The translations under genes were made by a program, and so were the position numbers. The notes under the pieces were generated by a model. The model was not told the origin of the DNA, did no database searches, and saw only the letters and a list, made by a program, of their open reading frames with translations. A DNA stretch of 28,370 bases from a virus: positions 1 through 28,370 of the IMG/VR virus record IMGVR_UViG_3300042890_002789; one strand, written 5' to 3'. Positions 1-7,551 of this stretch are shown one piece after another (the first letter of the stretch is position 1; each line of letters opens with the position of its first letter).

Positions 1-20
1 ACAATAGGAGAAATATACAC

Positions 21-743
21 ATGAAAGACAATCTATTAGACTTAGTAGAACACACGCACGACTTGGGATGCATCGAACTAATTAAAATCACCGGGGATGC
101 CAATGCCACAGAGGTGGTTGGTGTTGGTACTGATAATTCCGTAGTATTGGATGCCAAGTTCACAGTGCCAGAACCCAAGTTCACAGGAACTTTTGGTATG
201 CCTAATTTGGGCAAACTCAAGATCTTGTTGAATTTAGAAGCCTACAAAGAAAATAGCAAACTAACAGTCACGCACAAAGCAACCGGAGAACCCGACGGAA
301 TTGATTTTGAAAATGCTGCAAGCGATTTCAAAAACAACTATAGGTTTATGACATCCGGAGTGGTTTCGGCACAGGTCAAGACACCAAAATTCAGAGGCGC
401 AACCTGGCATATCACATTTGTTCCCACTGTGGTGGCCATTCAACGATTGCGTATGCAAGCACAAGCACATGCTGAAGAAACAAGTTTTCAGATCAAAGTA
501 GAAAATGGAAATTTGGTATGTTTGTTTGGAGATCATTCAACCCATGCAGGGAATTTCATCTTTCACTCAGCAGTGACGGGCCAACTAAAGCGAGCATGGA
601 GTTATCCTACCAAAACTGTGATGAACATTTTGAGCTTGACCGGAGACAAAACCATCAGCATCAGCGACGACGGCTGTGCTCGAATCACAGTGGATTCCGG
701 CCTTGCTACCTATAATTATATTTTACTAGCATTGACTAAGTGA
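21..743 (+). CDS. Phage DNA polymerase sliding clamp (PCNA/gp45-like)
   Basis: Probable ring-shaped processivity factor that tethers the phage DNA polymerase to DNA. The 240-residue length fits phage clamps of the gp45/PCNA type (about 220-260 aa). The clamp-like pattern is seen in two repeats. Residues ~57-85 read FGMPNLGKLKILL then a polar stretch. The second half has an internal GD-S-x4-G strand turn (~170-178), then YPTKTVMNIL (~196-205), SISDDGCARITVD and a final hydrophobic strand YNYILLAL. The start is ATG at 21 with an AGGAG ribosome-binding site at 6-10. It stands 25 bp before an AT-rich methyltransferase and just upstream of dpdA, consistent with a replication and DNA-modification neighbourhood. 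Sequence identity within the clamp superfamily is always low, so the call rests on strand pattern and context. A structure prediction would settle it. An unrelated phage beta-rich protein is the main alternative. Confidence 0.7.
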   Translation: MKDNLLDLVEHTHDLGCIELIKITGDANATEVVGVGTDNSVVLDAKFTVPEPKFTGTFGMPNLGKLKILLNLEAYKENSKLTVTHKATGEPDGIDFENAASDFKNNYRFMTSGVVSAQVKTPKFRGATWHITFVPTVVAIQRLRMQAQAHAEETSFQIKVENGNLVCLFGDHSTHAGNFIFHSAVTGQLKRAWSYPTKTVMNILSLTGDKTISISDDGCARITVDSGLATYNYILLALTK

Positions 744-768
744 TTAGATTTTTCAAAATAGAAATAAT

Positions 769-1443
769 ATGCAAAAAAATATTAATCCCTACAACTTAAA
801 AACATTCAAAGCTTATTTTGAGCAGACTGAACTATGTCACCGCTTAACACAAGATTTTGATAAATTATATTATTCTCTTGCAGATAGATATAATTGCTCG
901 CCTCGGGAACATGTAGGCACTAGACAATTTTTTGCAGTTCCTTTTTATTATTTAAAGTATCTAACAGACAGGAATCCTAAAATAATATATGATATAGGAT
1001 GCGGATGGAATATATTTAAAAAATATATTCCTAATATTATTGGAATTGACCATAATATTAGTAGTGTAGCATATCATGCAGATTTGTATGGTCACGTCGA
1101 TGACGAATATATTCAGCAACATCAGAATTTTTTTGAATCTGCGTTTGCAATATGTTCTTTACATTTTCATCCACTATCGGATTTGCGTAAAGTTGTTTTA
1201 GATTTTATTTCTATGTTATCACCGGGTGGCTGTGGATTTTTAGCACTTAATCTACAACGCATGATCGACCGCGATCCACGATTTGATAATGATTCTTTGC
1301 CTAATTTTGATTTTGAAACAGAGATAAGGACTCAATTGGAAAATATTCCTGCTACTTATCTTGTTTTTGATGTAAATTTATCCAATGGATATGATGACTC
1401 AATGGATGGAAATATAAGACTAGTATGCCACAAGACAATTTAA
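769..1443 (+). CDS. Class I SAM-dependent methyltransferase-like protein
   Basis: Likely a Rossmann-fold methyltransferase of unknown substrate. Residues 73-94 contain motif I (IYDIGCGWNIFKKYIP followed by IIGID), where the GCG loop and the acidic D at the end of beta 2 would bind SAM. A post-motif region with LSPGG (~150-154) resembles the beta-5 area of these enzymes. The protein is 224 aa. The gene is clearly richer in A/T than its neighbours, especially at third positions, which suggests separate acquisition (a moron) between the clamp and dpdA. No strong Shine-Dalgarno is visible upstream. Its 3' end overlaps the dpdA start by 19 bp. The target could be DNA, protein or a small molecule, and nothing in the sequence decides this. 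Confidence 0.6.
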   Translation: MQKNINPYNLKTFKAYFEQTELCHRLTQDFDKLYYSLADRYNCSPREHVGTRQFFAVPFYYLKYLTDRNPKIIYDIGCGWNIFKKYIPNIIGIDHNISSVAYHADLYGHVDDEYIQQHQNFFESAFAICSLHFHPLSDLRKVVLDFISMLSPGGCGFLALNLQRMIDRDPRFDNDSLPNFDFETEIRTQLENIPATYLVFDVNLSNGYDDSMDGNIRLVCHKTI

Positions 1444-3107
1444 CTGCCAAGCAAAACGACTATGCAGTATTCCTGCCAGCCATCAGTGGATTCTATGCCA
1501 CGTTTGTAGGCAAACAACGTGTAGGACCTTATGTGGATCCTGCACGTATGCCTGTGGGTATTCAAGATATGGAACAGATGAATTGGCTCAACAGCCAACA
1601 GGCCTTGTTTCCATACCGCTGGAGTTTGTATTCCGGTGGACATGCTAACCTAGATCTTACCAAAACAGATCCAAGTGAAGATATGGTACGTGCAAGAGAA
1701 GCAGGCACACTGATGCTGGGCGACTCTGGAGGATTCCAGATCGCTAAAGGGCTGTGGCCAGGTGAATGGCGCGATCCTGGCAGCGCAGAAGTCAAACAAA
1801 AAATTGCCAACCTAACTGCACAAGGTACCAGCACCACTGTGACCGACAAAGGCAAAACTGTAACTGTAAATCCCTTAGCAGATTATTTGAAATTAATAGA
1901 TGCTGCTCAGAAAAAACGTGAAACTGTGCTGAAATGGCTAGATGGCATTTGTGATTATGGAATGACATTGGATATTCCAACTTGGGTGATTCACGATAAG
2001 AAAGCAGCCGCGGCATGTGGCATCAGCACACTGACCGAAGCTGTTGCGGCCACCAAGTTCAACAACGAATACTGGATGAAGAATCGCAAAGGTGTCAAAA
2101 ATGGTGGCATGAAGATTCTTAATGTATTGCAGGGCGCCAATCATGACGATGCTGAACGGTGGTATCAAGATATGAAACAGTATTGCGATCCTGCCATCTA
2201 CCCAGATACACATTTCAACGGTTGGAGCATGGGCGGACAGAACATGTGTGATGTGCATTTGGTACTGAAACGTTTGGTAGCTCTGCGTCACGATAACCTG
2301 TTGCAAGAAGGCGTTCATGATTGGATGCACTTCTTGGGCACAAGTAAACTTGAGTGGGCAGTGTTGCTCACAGACATTCAACGTGCAGTTCGCAAGTATG
2401 TTAACCCACGCTTTACTATCAGCTTTGATTGTGCAAGTCCGTTCCTGGCCACTGCCAATGGACAAGTGTATCATCATATTGATTTGCCACACAACGAAAA
2501 GTGGTGCTATAGAATGAGTCCTATTGTGGACGACAAGAAGTATTCCGCAGACACAAGACCATTTGGTCAAGCAGTCATTGCTGATGGCCTAATTGATCAC
2601 TTTGATGAATCGCCTATCAGTTTACAATTGCAAATGAAAGATGTTTGTATATACAAGCCAGGAGATCTAAACAAGATTGGCAAAGAAGGCAACACAAGTT
2701 GGGACAGTTTTAGCTATGCCTTGCTCATGGGACACAATGTATGGACACATATCGAAGCAGTGCAACGTGCCAATCGTGAATATGACAGCGGCAAGTGGCC
2801 GGCCATGATGTGGAATCGAGGAACCAAAGGTCGCACCGGTGACCATGCCATGTTCAAAGATATTGTGGATGCTATCTTTGCCACTGCTGACCGTGGTGAA
2901 GCTGAAGCTATAATTGAGCACTATGATCGGTACTGGATGGACATCATCGGCACTCGAGGATTCAAAGGTGACAAAGCCAAAAATCCTCACAGCCAATTTA
3001 ATAGGTTGTTTAGTTATGATGAAGATGAGGTTGACCAAGACCCCGATGATAGTGTACAATTAGATGCAACTGCACTTGATCAACTTGAACAGGAACAACG
3101 GCAATGA
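1425..3107 (+). CDS. dpdA: DpdA-like 7-deazaguanine DNA transglycosylase (TGT superfamily)
   Basis: Predicted to swap guanine in phage DNA for a 7-deazaguanine derivative, as phage DpdA proteins do. DpdA is related to tRNA-guanine transglycosylase (TGT). TGT landmarks are in order: GDSGGFQ at 99-105 with D100 (TGT TDSGGYQ), an acidic TLDIP at 181-185, NVLQG at 233-237 (TGT IVQG), NGWSMGG at 265-271 (TGT GGLAVG) and SFDCASP at 333-339. In the last of these, D335 matches the TGT nucleophile in FDCVLPTR. I see no CxCxxC...H zinc site of tRNA enzymes. The 560-aa length exceeds bacterial TGT (~375 aa), with an acidic tail at 534-560. The ATG at 1425 overlaps the upstream methyltransferase, and the stop overlaps the next gene by 4 bp. 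FolE, QueD and QueE elsewhere in the window supply the precursor pathway. Confidence 0.87.
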   Translation: MPQDNLTAKQNDYAVFLPAISGFYATFVGKQRVGPYVDPARMPVGIQDMEQMNWLNSQQALFPYRWSLYSGGHANLDLTKTDPSEDMVRAREAGTLMLGDSGGFQIAKGLWPGEWRDPGSAEVKQKIANLTAQGTSTTVTDKGKTVTVNPLADYLKLIDAAQKKRETVLKWLDGICDYGMTLDIPTWVIHDKKAAAACGISTLTEAVAATKFNNEYWMKNRKGVKNGGMKILNVLQGANHDDAERWYQDMKQYCDPAIYPDTHFNGWSMGGQNMCDVHLVLKRLVALRHDNLLQEGVHDWMHFLGTSKLEWAVLLTDIQRAVRKYVNPRFTISFDCASPFLATANGQVYHHIDLPHNEKWCYRMSPIVDDKKYSADTRPFGQAVIADGLIDHFDESPISLQLQMKDVCIYKPGDLNKIGKEGNTSWDSFSYALLMGHNVWTHIEAVQRANREYDSGKWPAMMWNRGTKGRTGDHAMFKDIVDAIFATADRGEAEAIIEHYDRYWMDIIGTRGFKGDKAKNPHSQFNRLFSYDEDEVDQDPDDSVQLDATALDQLEQEQRQ

Positions 3108-3625
3108 ACAGAGAAGGTCACGAAAACGTCCAATTCTTTTTTGGGGAAGAAGTAGAACATACTCCGGCTTTTGGAAAACAAACACTATTTGTAGTTGGCT
3201 TGCAACCTGTGAATGAAATTGCATACCAGTTTGATCGAAATCCACGCGGAGTAGAACATATCTATTTTGGTGCCAATATGAGTTTCCCATCTAGCATACG
3301 CACTAACGATGCTGTGTTTTGGAAGCCATGGGTGAACATGATTACGCCGTTCCTGACCAAGGGATATCTGTGTACATTGGATATTCCAGTTGGCTGTGTA
3401 GAAGGACTGTTAGAAGGTGGCCTGTGCGAGCACAGTAACTTTATTCCAATGATTTCTGTAAAACTTCCTTACATTCGCCAACTTGGCTATAATGCCACAC
3501 TCAAACTAGACGACCGAGACTTTGCGGCAACCAACCCTGGAGTATGGTGCCATAATCTACATGAATTGCAAGATAGAGCTCGGTTCACGGACTGGACTCG
3601 ATACACCAAAGACACAACTGTATGA
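3104..3625 (+). CDS. Conserved phage-type hypothetical protein downstream of dpdA
   Basis: I do not recognise a functional domain. The 173-aa product begins with a segment FFGEEVEHTPAFGKQTLFVV (residues ~11-31) of a kind I associate with marine T4-like phage hypotheticals. It contains four cysteines (~98, 107, 112 and 159), no signal peptide and no membrane segment. Its ATG overlaps the dpdA stop by 4 bp (ATGA), and its stop overlaps the next gene in the same way, so it is probably translationally coupled to dpdA. Context suggests an accessory role in deazaguanine DNA modification, but this is guilt by association only. Confidence 0.75.
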   Translation: MNREGHENVQFFFGEEVEHTPAFGKQTLFVVGLQPVNEIAYQFDRNPRGVEHIYFGANMSFPSSIRTNDAVFWKPWVNMITPFLTKGYLCTLDIPVGCVEGLLEGGLCEHSNFIPMISVKLPYIRQLGYNATLKLDDRDFAATNPGVWCHNLHELQDRARFTDWTRYTKDTTV

Positions 3626-4053
3626 AAATTGGATTGAGTTATAGTCGATGTGTGCGAGACATTGTCAACGGCACAGTGGACATTTCAGATGTGCTGTTGA
3701 TCATTGCTCGTACAGATTTTGATCCGCACGATGACGAGCAGTGGAAGGGCATTTGGCAAGGCTACGGTGGTGGGCAGACTTTTGGAAGTCCGTTTAGTAG
3801 TCCAGAATGGATTGACCATCCTGCCGAAGACGAAGATCGATTTCGTAGCGTAAGTATGATGCTTTACGATGATGGTAAGTTGCATCAGCCTCGACGGTTT
3901 GGGGCACATCCTCAACGCATGCCTTATTATTGGCTAGAAACTGCACTGCCCAACAACGAATTAGACAGATTTCCTGCAGTCAAGCTTGCTTGGGATCAGT
4001 TTCAAACAGTGGCCGGACTTGCCGGTGTTAAATTAGACAAGGCTGCACAATGA
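3622..4053 (+). CDS. Conserved phage-type hypothetical protein
   Basis: Function not recognised. The 143-aa soluble protein has a striking N-terminus KIGLSYSRCVRDIVNG, an IIARTDFDPHDDEQW segment (~27-41) and a PRRFGAHPQRMPYYWLETALP segment (~90-110). These look highly constrained and resemble hypotheticals of T4-like marine phages, from memory rather than from a search. No known catalytic motif is evident; the conserved D, H, R and W residues could belong to a nucleotide- or DNA-binding protein. It overlaps both neighbours by 4 bp, in an operon with dpdA and the MBD4-like glycosylase. Confidence 0.75.
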   Translation: MKIGLSYSRCVRDIVNGTVDISDVLLIIARTDFDPHDDEQWKGIWQGYGGGQTFGSPFSSPEWIDHPAEDEDRFRSVSMMLYDDGKLHQPRRFGAHPQRMPYYWLETALPNNELDRFPAVKLAWDQFQTVAGLAGVKLDKAAQ

Positions 4054-4328
4054 AATGGCTTAAACAGAGATTAAGACACTGGATACTCTATAACAACGAA
4101 GATTGTATTCCATCTGATCGATTAGAAATTCGTACAAGTGACTCACGTTTGAGAAGTCAAGGGTTTGGACTACAGGTGTACAAAGCATCTGGTGGCATTG
4201 TAATTGAGACCAGAGCATATGACGAACGCAAGGATAGAAATAATCTAGGGCTATATGTAATCACAGAAGACCAAGATGTTGGTTACGAAATTGGTAAAAT
4301 TATCACATATGAGAATTTAAAACTATAG
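4050..4328 (+). CDS. Small conserved hypothetical protein
   Basis: Function unknown. The 92-aa product has a basic N-terminus (KWLKQRLRHW) and then alternating strands (LQVYKASGGIVIETRAY, NLGLYVITED). It ends in GYEIGKIITYENLKL, which suggests a small alpha/beta or beta-rich fold. It resembles short hypotheticals seen in T4-like phages, from memory. It starts inside the previous stop (4-bp overlap) and ends 7 bp before the glycosylase gene, so it belongs to the same transcription unit. Confidence 0.7.
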   Translation: MKWLKQRLRHWILYNNEDCIPSDRLEIRTSDSRLRSQGFGLQVYKASGGIVIETRAYDERKDRNNLGLYVITEDQDVGYEIGKIITYENLKL

Positions 4329-4335
4329 ACTACAA

Positions 4336-4746
4336 ATGAAATATCCATTTAAACCCTTGTGCGATGAGCTTATGGTGCAACAACAGATTGCCAACAGTTG
4401 GGAACACATGGTGGGTGTGATCATGTTGAATCAGACCAGTAGAAAGCCTGTAAAAACCACACTGCCGGAATTCTTGTACTGGTTTCCCACGCCACATGCA
4501 CTTCTTCGTGCCAACGAGGCTTTTGTCAAAGGCATTTTGGAACCATTAGGCATGAAAAATATTCGTTATCAGAGATTGATCCGTATGAGTCAAGACTACT
4601 TGACTTGGGATGGCAATGATGCTACTATGCTGTATGGCATAGGAAAATACGGCAGCGACAGTTACGAAATATTTTTCAAACAGAACTACACAGTCAACCC
4701 CACAGACAAAGAATTAAAAAGATATTTACAACAGGAAACAGTATGA
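4336..4746 (+). CDS. MBD4-like HhH-GPD DNA glycosylase
   Basis: Likely excises a damaged or mispaired base from DNA. The 136-aa protein reads almost end to end like the glycosylase domain of vertebrate MBD4. MVGVIMLNQTSRKPV (25-39) matches the IATIFLNRTSGK region, and ILEPLGMKNIRYQRL (67-81) matches LLKPLGLYDLRAK. LYGIGKYGSDSYEIF (99-113) is the helix-hairpin-helix and matches LHGIGKYGNDSYRIF. NPTDKELKRYL (121-131) matches HPEDHKLNKYH, so D124 is the predicted catalytic aspartate. No C-terminal iron-sulphur cysteines are present, as in MBD4. MBD4 acts on thymine or uracil opposite guanine; the substrate here is unknown. Its position between dpdA and a deazapterin-type T-fold gene suggests repair or editing of modified phage DNA. 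The stop overlaps the next gene by 4 bp. Confidence 0.85.
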   Translation: MKYPFKPLCDELMVQQQIANSWEHMVGVIMLNQTSRKPVKTTLPEFLYWFPTPHALLRANEAFVKGILEPLGMKNIRYQRLIRMSQDYLTWDGNDATMLYGIGKYGSDSYEIFFKQNYTVNPTDKELKRYLQQETV

Positions 4747-5186
4747 ACTTAGAACAAAGAGAAACCATCAACAGAATCAGTTCTGCGGCACAAAGAAAAA
4801 TTTGGGTCACATTCCAAAAGGAAGGCATTCATTGCTATCCAGCAGCTGCTACAGATCCTGCATTGGCCACAGGAGACGAATATGATGTTTCGTTCCTCGG
4901 TACTCCGCATAGACACATCTTCCACTTTAAAGTTTGGATAGATGTGTTTCATAATGATCGAGACATTGAATTTATTCAGTTCAAACGCTGGTTGGAAAAT
5001 CTCTACAAAGATGCTATACTAGCATTAGACTACAAAAGTTGTGAGATGATTGCAGATGACCTATATATACAAATAGCCAGCAGATATCCCAATCGTGCTG
5101 TGTGGATCGAAGTGTCCGAAGATGGTGAGAACGGATGCTTGATCAAATATGAACTTTCTCGCCCTAATCTTAACATTACTATTTAA
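4743..5186 (+). CDS. Divergent tunnelling-fold protein (QueD / 6-pyruvoyl-tetrahydropterin synthase-like)
   Basis: Probably a T-fold enzyme acting on a pterin or related substrate; I infer this from a by-eye alignment. HRHIFHFKVWIDVF (56-69) lines up with the QueD zinc/strand segment HGHSFMVRLEITG. IEFIQFK (75-81) lines up with IDFAELK, LDYKS (95-99) with the LDHxxL turn, and SCEMIADDLYIQI (99-111) with the PTSExLAxWIW helix carrying the substrate glutamate (E101). VWIEVSEDGENGC (120-132) lines up with VxVxET...A. H56 and H58 form an HxH pair, and H30 next to C31 could complete a zinc triad. The protein is 147 aa. It overlaps the glycosylase upstream (4 bp) and the radical SAM gene downstream (38 bp). 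A separate, more recognisable queD lies at 16325, so this is a second, divergent family member. Confidence 0.6.
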   Translation: MNLEQRETINRISSAAQRKIWVTFQKEGIHCYPAAATDPALATGDEYDVSFLGTPHRHIFHFKVWIDVFHNDRDIEFIQFKRWLENLYKDAILALDYKSCEMIADDLYIQIASRYPNRAVWIEVSEDGENGCLIKYELSRPNLNITI

Positions 5187-6414
5187 ATTGCTTAAATTTC
5201 ACAAGCTACTGCCGTCTGATCCTAGTCAATATTTCTGTATTGCACCATTTCAGAGTATGAGGCAAAACGCATATGGACGTAACAGTCCGTGTGCGTTTGG
5301 TGCTGGCGAATGGCATCACGGTCACTTAACTCCGGCAGAGCGTTGGGATAGTCTAGAGCTTAATAATCTTAGACAGGCCTTTGTCAATGGCGAGAAACCA
5401 GCTGAATGCCATCGTTGTTGGGCCGAAGAAGATGCTGGTAAAGTTAGTTTGCGTCAACGACAATACGAATACTTTCCAAACGATTATAAAGATTTTATAT
5501 TGACTGGACAGTGGGAACACGGTCCAAAAACTGCAGTGTTTAAAACCAGTAATGTTTGCAATCTGGCTTGTCGTAGTTGCGGAGGTTGGGATACCAACAC
5601 TTATACTCGAGAAGGTCAGGAATATGTTAACATCTATAATACAACAGTAGACGGAAAACCCCATAATAGATTCATTCCAATTTTGCCGCCCAAGCACATG
5701 GATTTTATGCAGTACCGTGATATTGCTAACAATTTAGAAAAAATAGATTTTTTCGGTGGCGAGCCATTTTTAAATATCACACAACTAGATCTATTAGAAT
5801 ATCTTGTTGAGCAGGGTTTAAGTAAAAAGATTACTTTATTCTACAGTACCAATTGTACTAATATGGCTACATCAAGATTAAAACGTGTCTGGAGCAAGTT
5901 CAAGCGCATTGAGATATCAATGAGTATTGATGGCATTGGTGATCAGTTTGAATACTTACGTTGGCCAGGACAATGGAACACTGCCAAGGATGTTATGCAA
6001 GATATGCTAGATTTACAAAATCAGATTGATGCAGAAGTATACACCATGGCCAGTACCACTATCAGCAATATGAATGTATACTACACCGATCAAACATACA
6101 CTTGGCTAAAAGAACAAATTGGCAATGTCTACATCAACATGGTAAATTCCCCTAGCTATTTGTCTTTACATATAATGCCAGATAATGTAAAATCAAGTAT
6201 AAGAAGCTTTGTCAAGAACCCGGAAGTGCTAGGGTATATTGACATACAATTGTCAAACCCACTATCATGGAAGCAATTTATTATTTGGATGAAAAGACAA
6301 GATATATACCGTAACCAAGATTTCTCAACTGTCTTTCCAGAATTTTTTGACATTGTCAACGATGACTGGAACTCAATAACTGATTTATCAGAACAAAACT
6401 TTTATCAACTATAA
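5149..6414 (+). CDS. Radical SAM protein with N-terminal twitch/SPASM-like cysteines
   Basis: Predicted radical SAM enzyme. CNLACRSC at 137-144 is the CxxxCxxC motif (C137, C141, C144) that holds the 4Fe-4S cluster and binds SAM. The FFGGEP motif at ~202-207 is the GGE element contacting the SAM amino group. N-terminal cysteines C30 (CIAPF), C48 (SPCAFG), C87 and C90 (CHRC) look like an auxiliary-cluster twitch/SPASM arrangement, as in peptide- and protein-modifying radical SAM enzymes. Length 421 aa. The start is uncertain: ATG 5149 lies 38 bp inside the upstream gene and gives a hydrophobic leader (~1-20). A TTG at 5188 is possible, but neither has a strong ribosome-binding site. The substrate is unknown. 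Phage-borne proteins of this type are common in aquatic metagenomes, to my knowledge without assigned function. Confidence 0.8.
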   Translation: MNFLALILTLLFKLLKFHKLLPSDPSQYFCIAPFQSMRQNAYGRNSPCAFGAGEWHHGHLTPAERWDSLELNNLRQAFVNGEKPAECHRCWAEEDAGKVSLRQRQYEYFPNDYKDFILTGQWEHGPKTAVFKTSNVCNLACRSCGGWDTNTYTREGQEYVNIYNTTVDGKPHNRFIPILPPKHMDFMQYRDIANNLEKIDFFGGEPFLNITQLDLLEYLVEQGLSKKITLFYSTNCTNMATSRLKRVWSKFKRIEISMSIDGIGDQFEYLRWPGQWNTAKDVMQDMLDLQNQIDAEVYTMASTTISNMNVYYTDQTYTWLKEQIGNVYINMVNSPSYLSLHIMPDNVKSSIRSFVKNPEVLGYIDIQLSNPLSWKQFIIWMKRQDIYRNQDFSTVFPEFFDIVNDDWNSITDLSEQNFYQL

Positions 6415-6433
6415 TCAAAAGGATAATCATACT

Positions 6434-6661
6434 ATGGCCAAATTTGACATCAAACCAAACCCACGTGTTCAACCAATTTTTGAAGATCTCGAACGGTTTT
6501 TGGAATTTTGCCAAGACTACGGATATCGTTACAACGAGAGCGATCTTTACAACTTCAAAAGCTATGCCTGGCAACAGTTTAACAAATGGCATCAAGGCAA
6601 AAATGCCAAGAACATGTGGAGTGAGGACGGTCGTAGATTTGCAGGATATCGTTCTGCATGA
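6434..6661 (+). CDS. Small conserved hypothetical protein
   Basis: Function not recognised. The 75-aa product is hydrophilic and rich in aromatic residues (NESDLYNFKSYAWQQFNKW at ~34-52), with no signal peptide, membrane helix or cysteine pairs. A good AAGGA ribosome-binding site at 6419-6423 precedes the ATG. The stop overlaps the following gene by 4 bp. A longer-looking overlapping frame starting at 6444 is rejected because this frame has the better RBS and an in-phase junction with the next ORF. Confidence 0.65.
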   Translation: MAKFDIKPNPRVQPIFEDLERFLEFCQDYGYRYNESDLYNFKSYAWQQFNKWHQGKNAKNMWSEDGRRFAGYRSA

Positions 6662-7551
6662 TCCATGTGTTCTTTGATTGCGGGTCTTTTGGTAGTACCA
6701 TAGAATCAGTGCTACACAATTACACCGATCATAGTGTACCAATTGACTCTAAAATCTTAGATGATGGGTCTATGCATTCGTTTGTTAAAGAACAACATGT
6801 GACAAATGTCAATATCTTGGATCATTTCCTTAAACATGATACGCCTAATAGTAATGCCATTACTACGCCAACGTATCCGTTTAAGGAATTTAAACTTCCT
6901 ACGATACTCGAGCATTTTTCATTGATCAAGTCCTGGCCAACAGATACGAAAATCCTAGTATTCCAACCAGACCTCAGAGCATGTGAACTAAACTTGTTGT
7001 TTAAGTATCACAAGGTCTGCATCAGTTACATGAATACCGGACTTGATATTATCGTTGGTGACAATCAACACAACATTGTGAATTGGAATCAAGACTACAC
7101 TCATTGGTCGCAGATGAAAACCTGGGAACTAAGAGAATGGCTGAGTCTATTTTACACAGGGTTTGTGCAGGAGTTCATTGATGCTCAACATCAGGTACCC
7201 GATGATTGGTTAAAACTTACCAATACCAATATCTTGTACAATACCAAAGAATCGTTGCTCAAAATAATACATCACTGTGAGTTAACCAACACCAAAGATC
7301 TTACCGAGTTTGTAACTGAATGGCAACAGGCACAGAAATACATTGTGGACGAGTTTGAATTGTTAGACCAGATTATTGATTGTGCCATTACCAATCAACC
7401 ATTGGAGTGGCAACCTATCAACATCATAGCAGAAGCCATTGTGCAACAACGACTGAGAGCAAACGGTTATGAGATTCGGTGTGATGGGCTTGACAAATTC
7501 CCAACTGATGCTATAATGTTCAATAAACTACTAGAGAAAGTACCCCAATGA
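6658..7551 (+). CDS. Hypothetical protein, possibly NTP- or PAPS-binding at the N-terminus
   Basis: No confident family. The 297-aa soluble protein opens with MIHVFFDCGSFGSTIESVL, a beta-strand/GxxGST/helix pattern vaguely like the PAPS-binding loop of sulfotransferase-like proteins. The remainder is helix-rich with many W, H and D residues, and I cannot find the other sulfotransferase motifs. It sits directly before the GT-B glycosyltransferase with a 4-bp overlap, so a role in glycan modification is possible. This is weak inference. Confidence 0.6.
   Translation: MIHVFFDCGSFGSTIESVLHNYTDHSVPIDSKILDDGSMHSFVKEQHVTNVNILDHFLKHDTPNSNAITTPTYPFKEFKLPTILEHFSLIKSWPTDTKILVFQPDLRACELNLLFKYHKVCISYMNTGLDIIVGDNQHNIVNWNQDYTHWSQMKTWELREWLSLFYTGFVQEFIDAQHQVPDDWLKLTNTNILYNTKESLLKIIHHCELTNTKDLTEFVTEWQQAQKYIVDEFELLDQIIDCAITNQPLEWQPINIIAEAIVQQRLRANGYEIRCDGLDKFPTDAIMFNKLLEKVPQ

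Noticed and set aside
1938-2570. 210-aa minus-strand open frame inside dpdA
   Set aside because: It lies wholly opposite a gene with clear family motifs and has no recognisable domain of its own.
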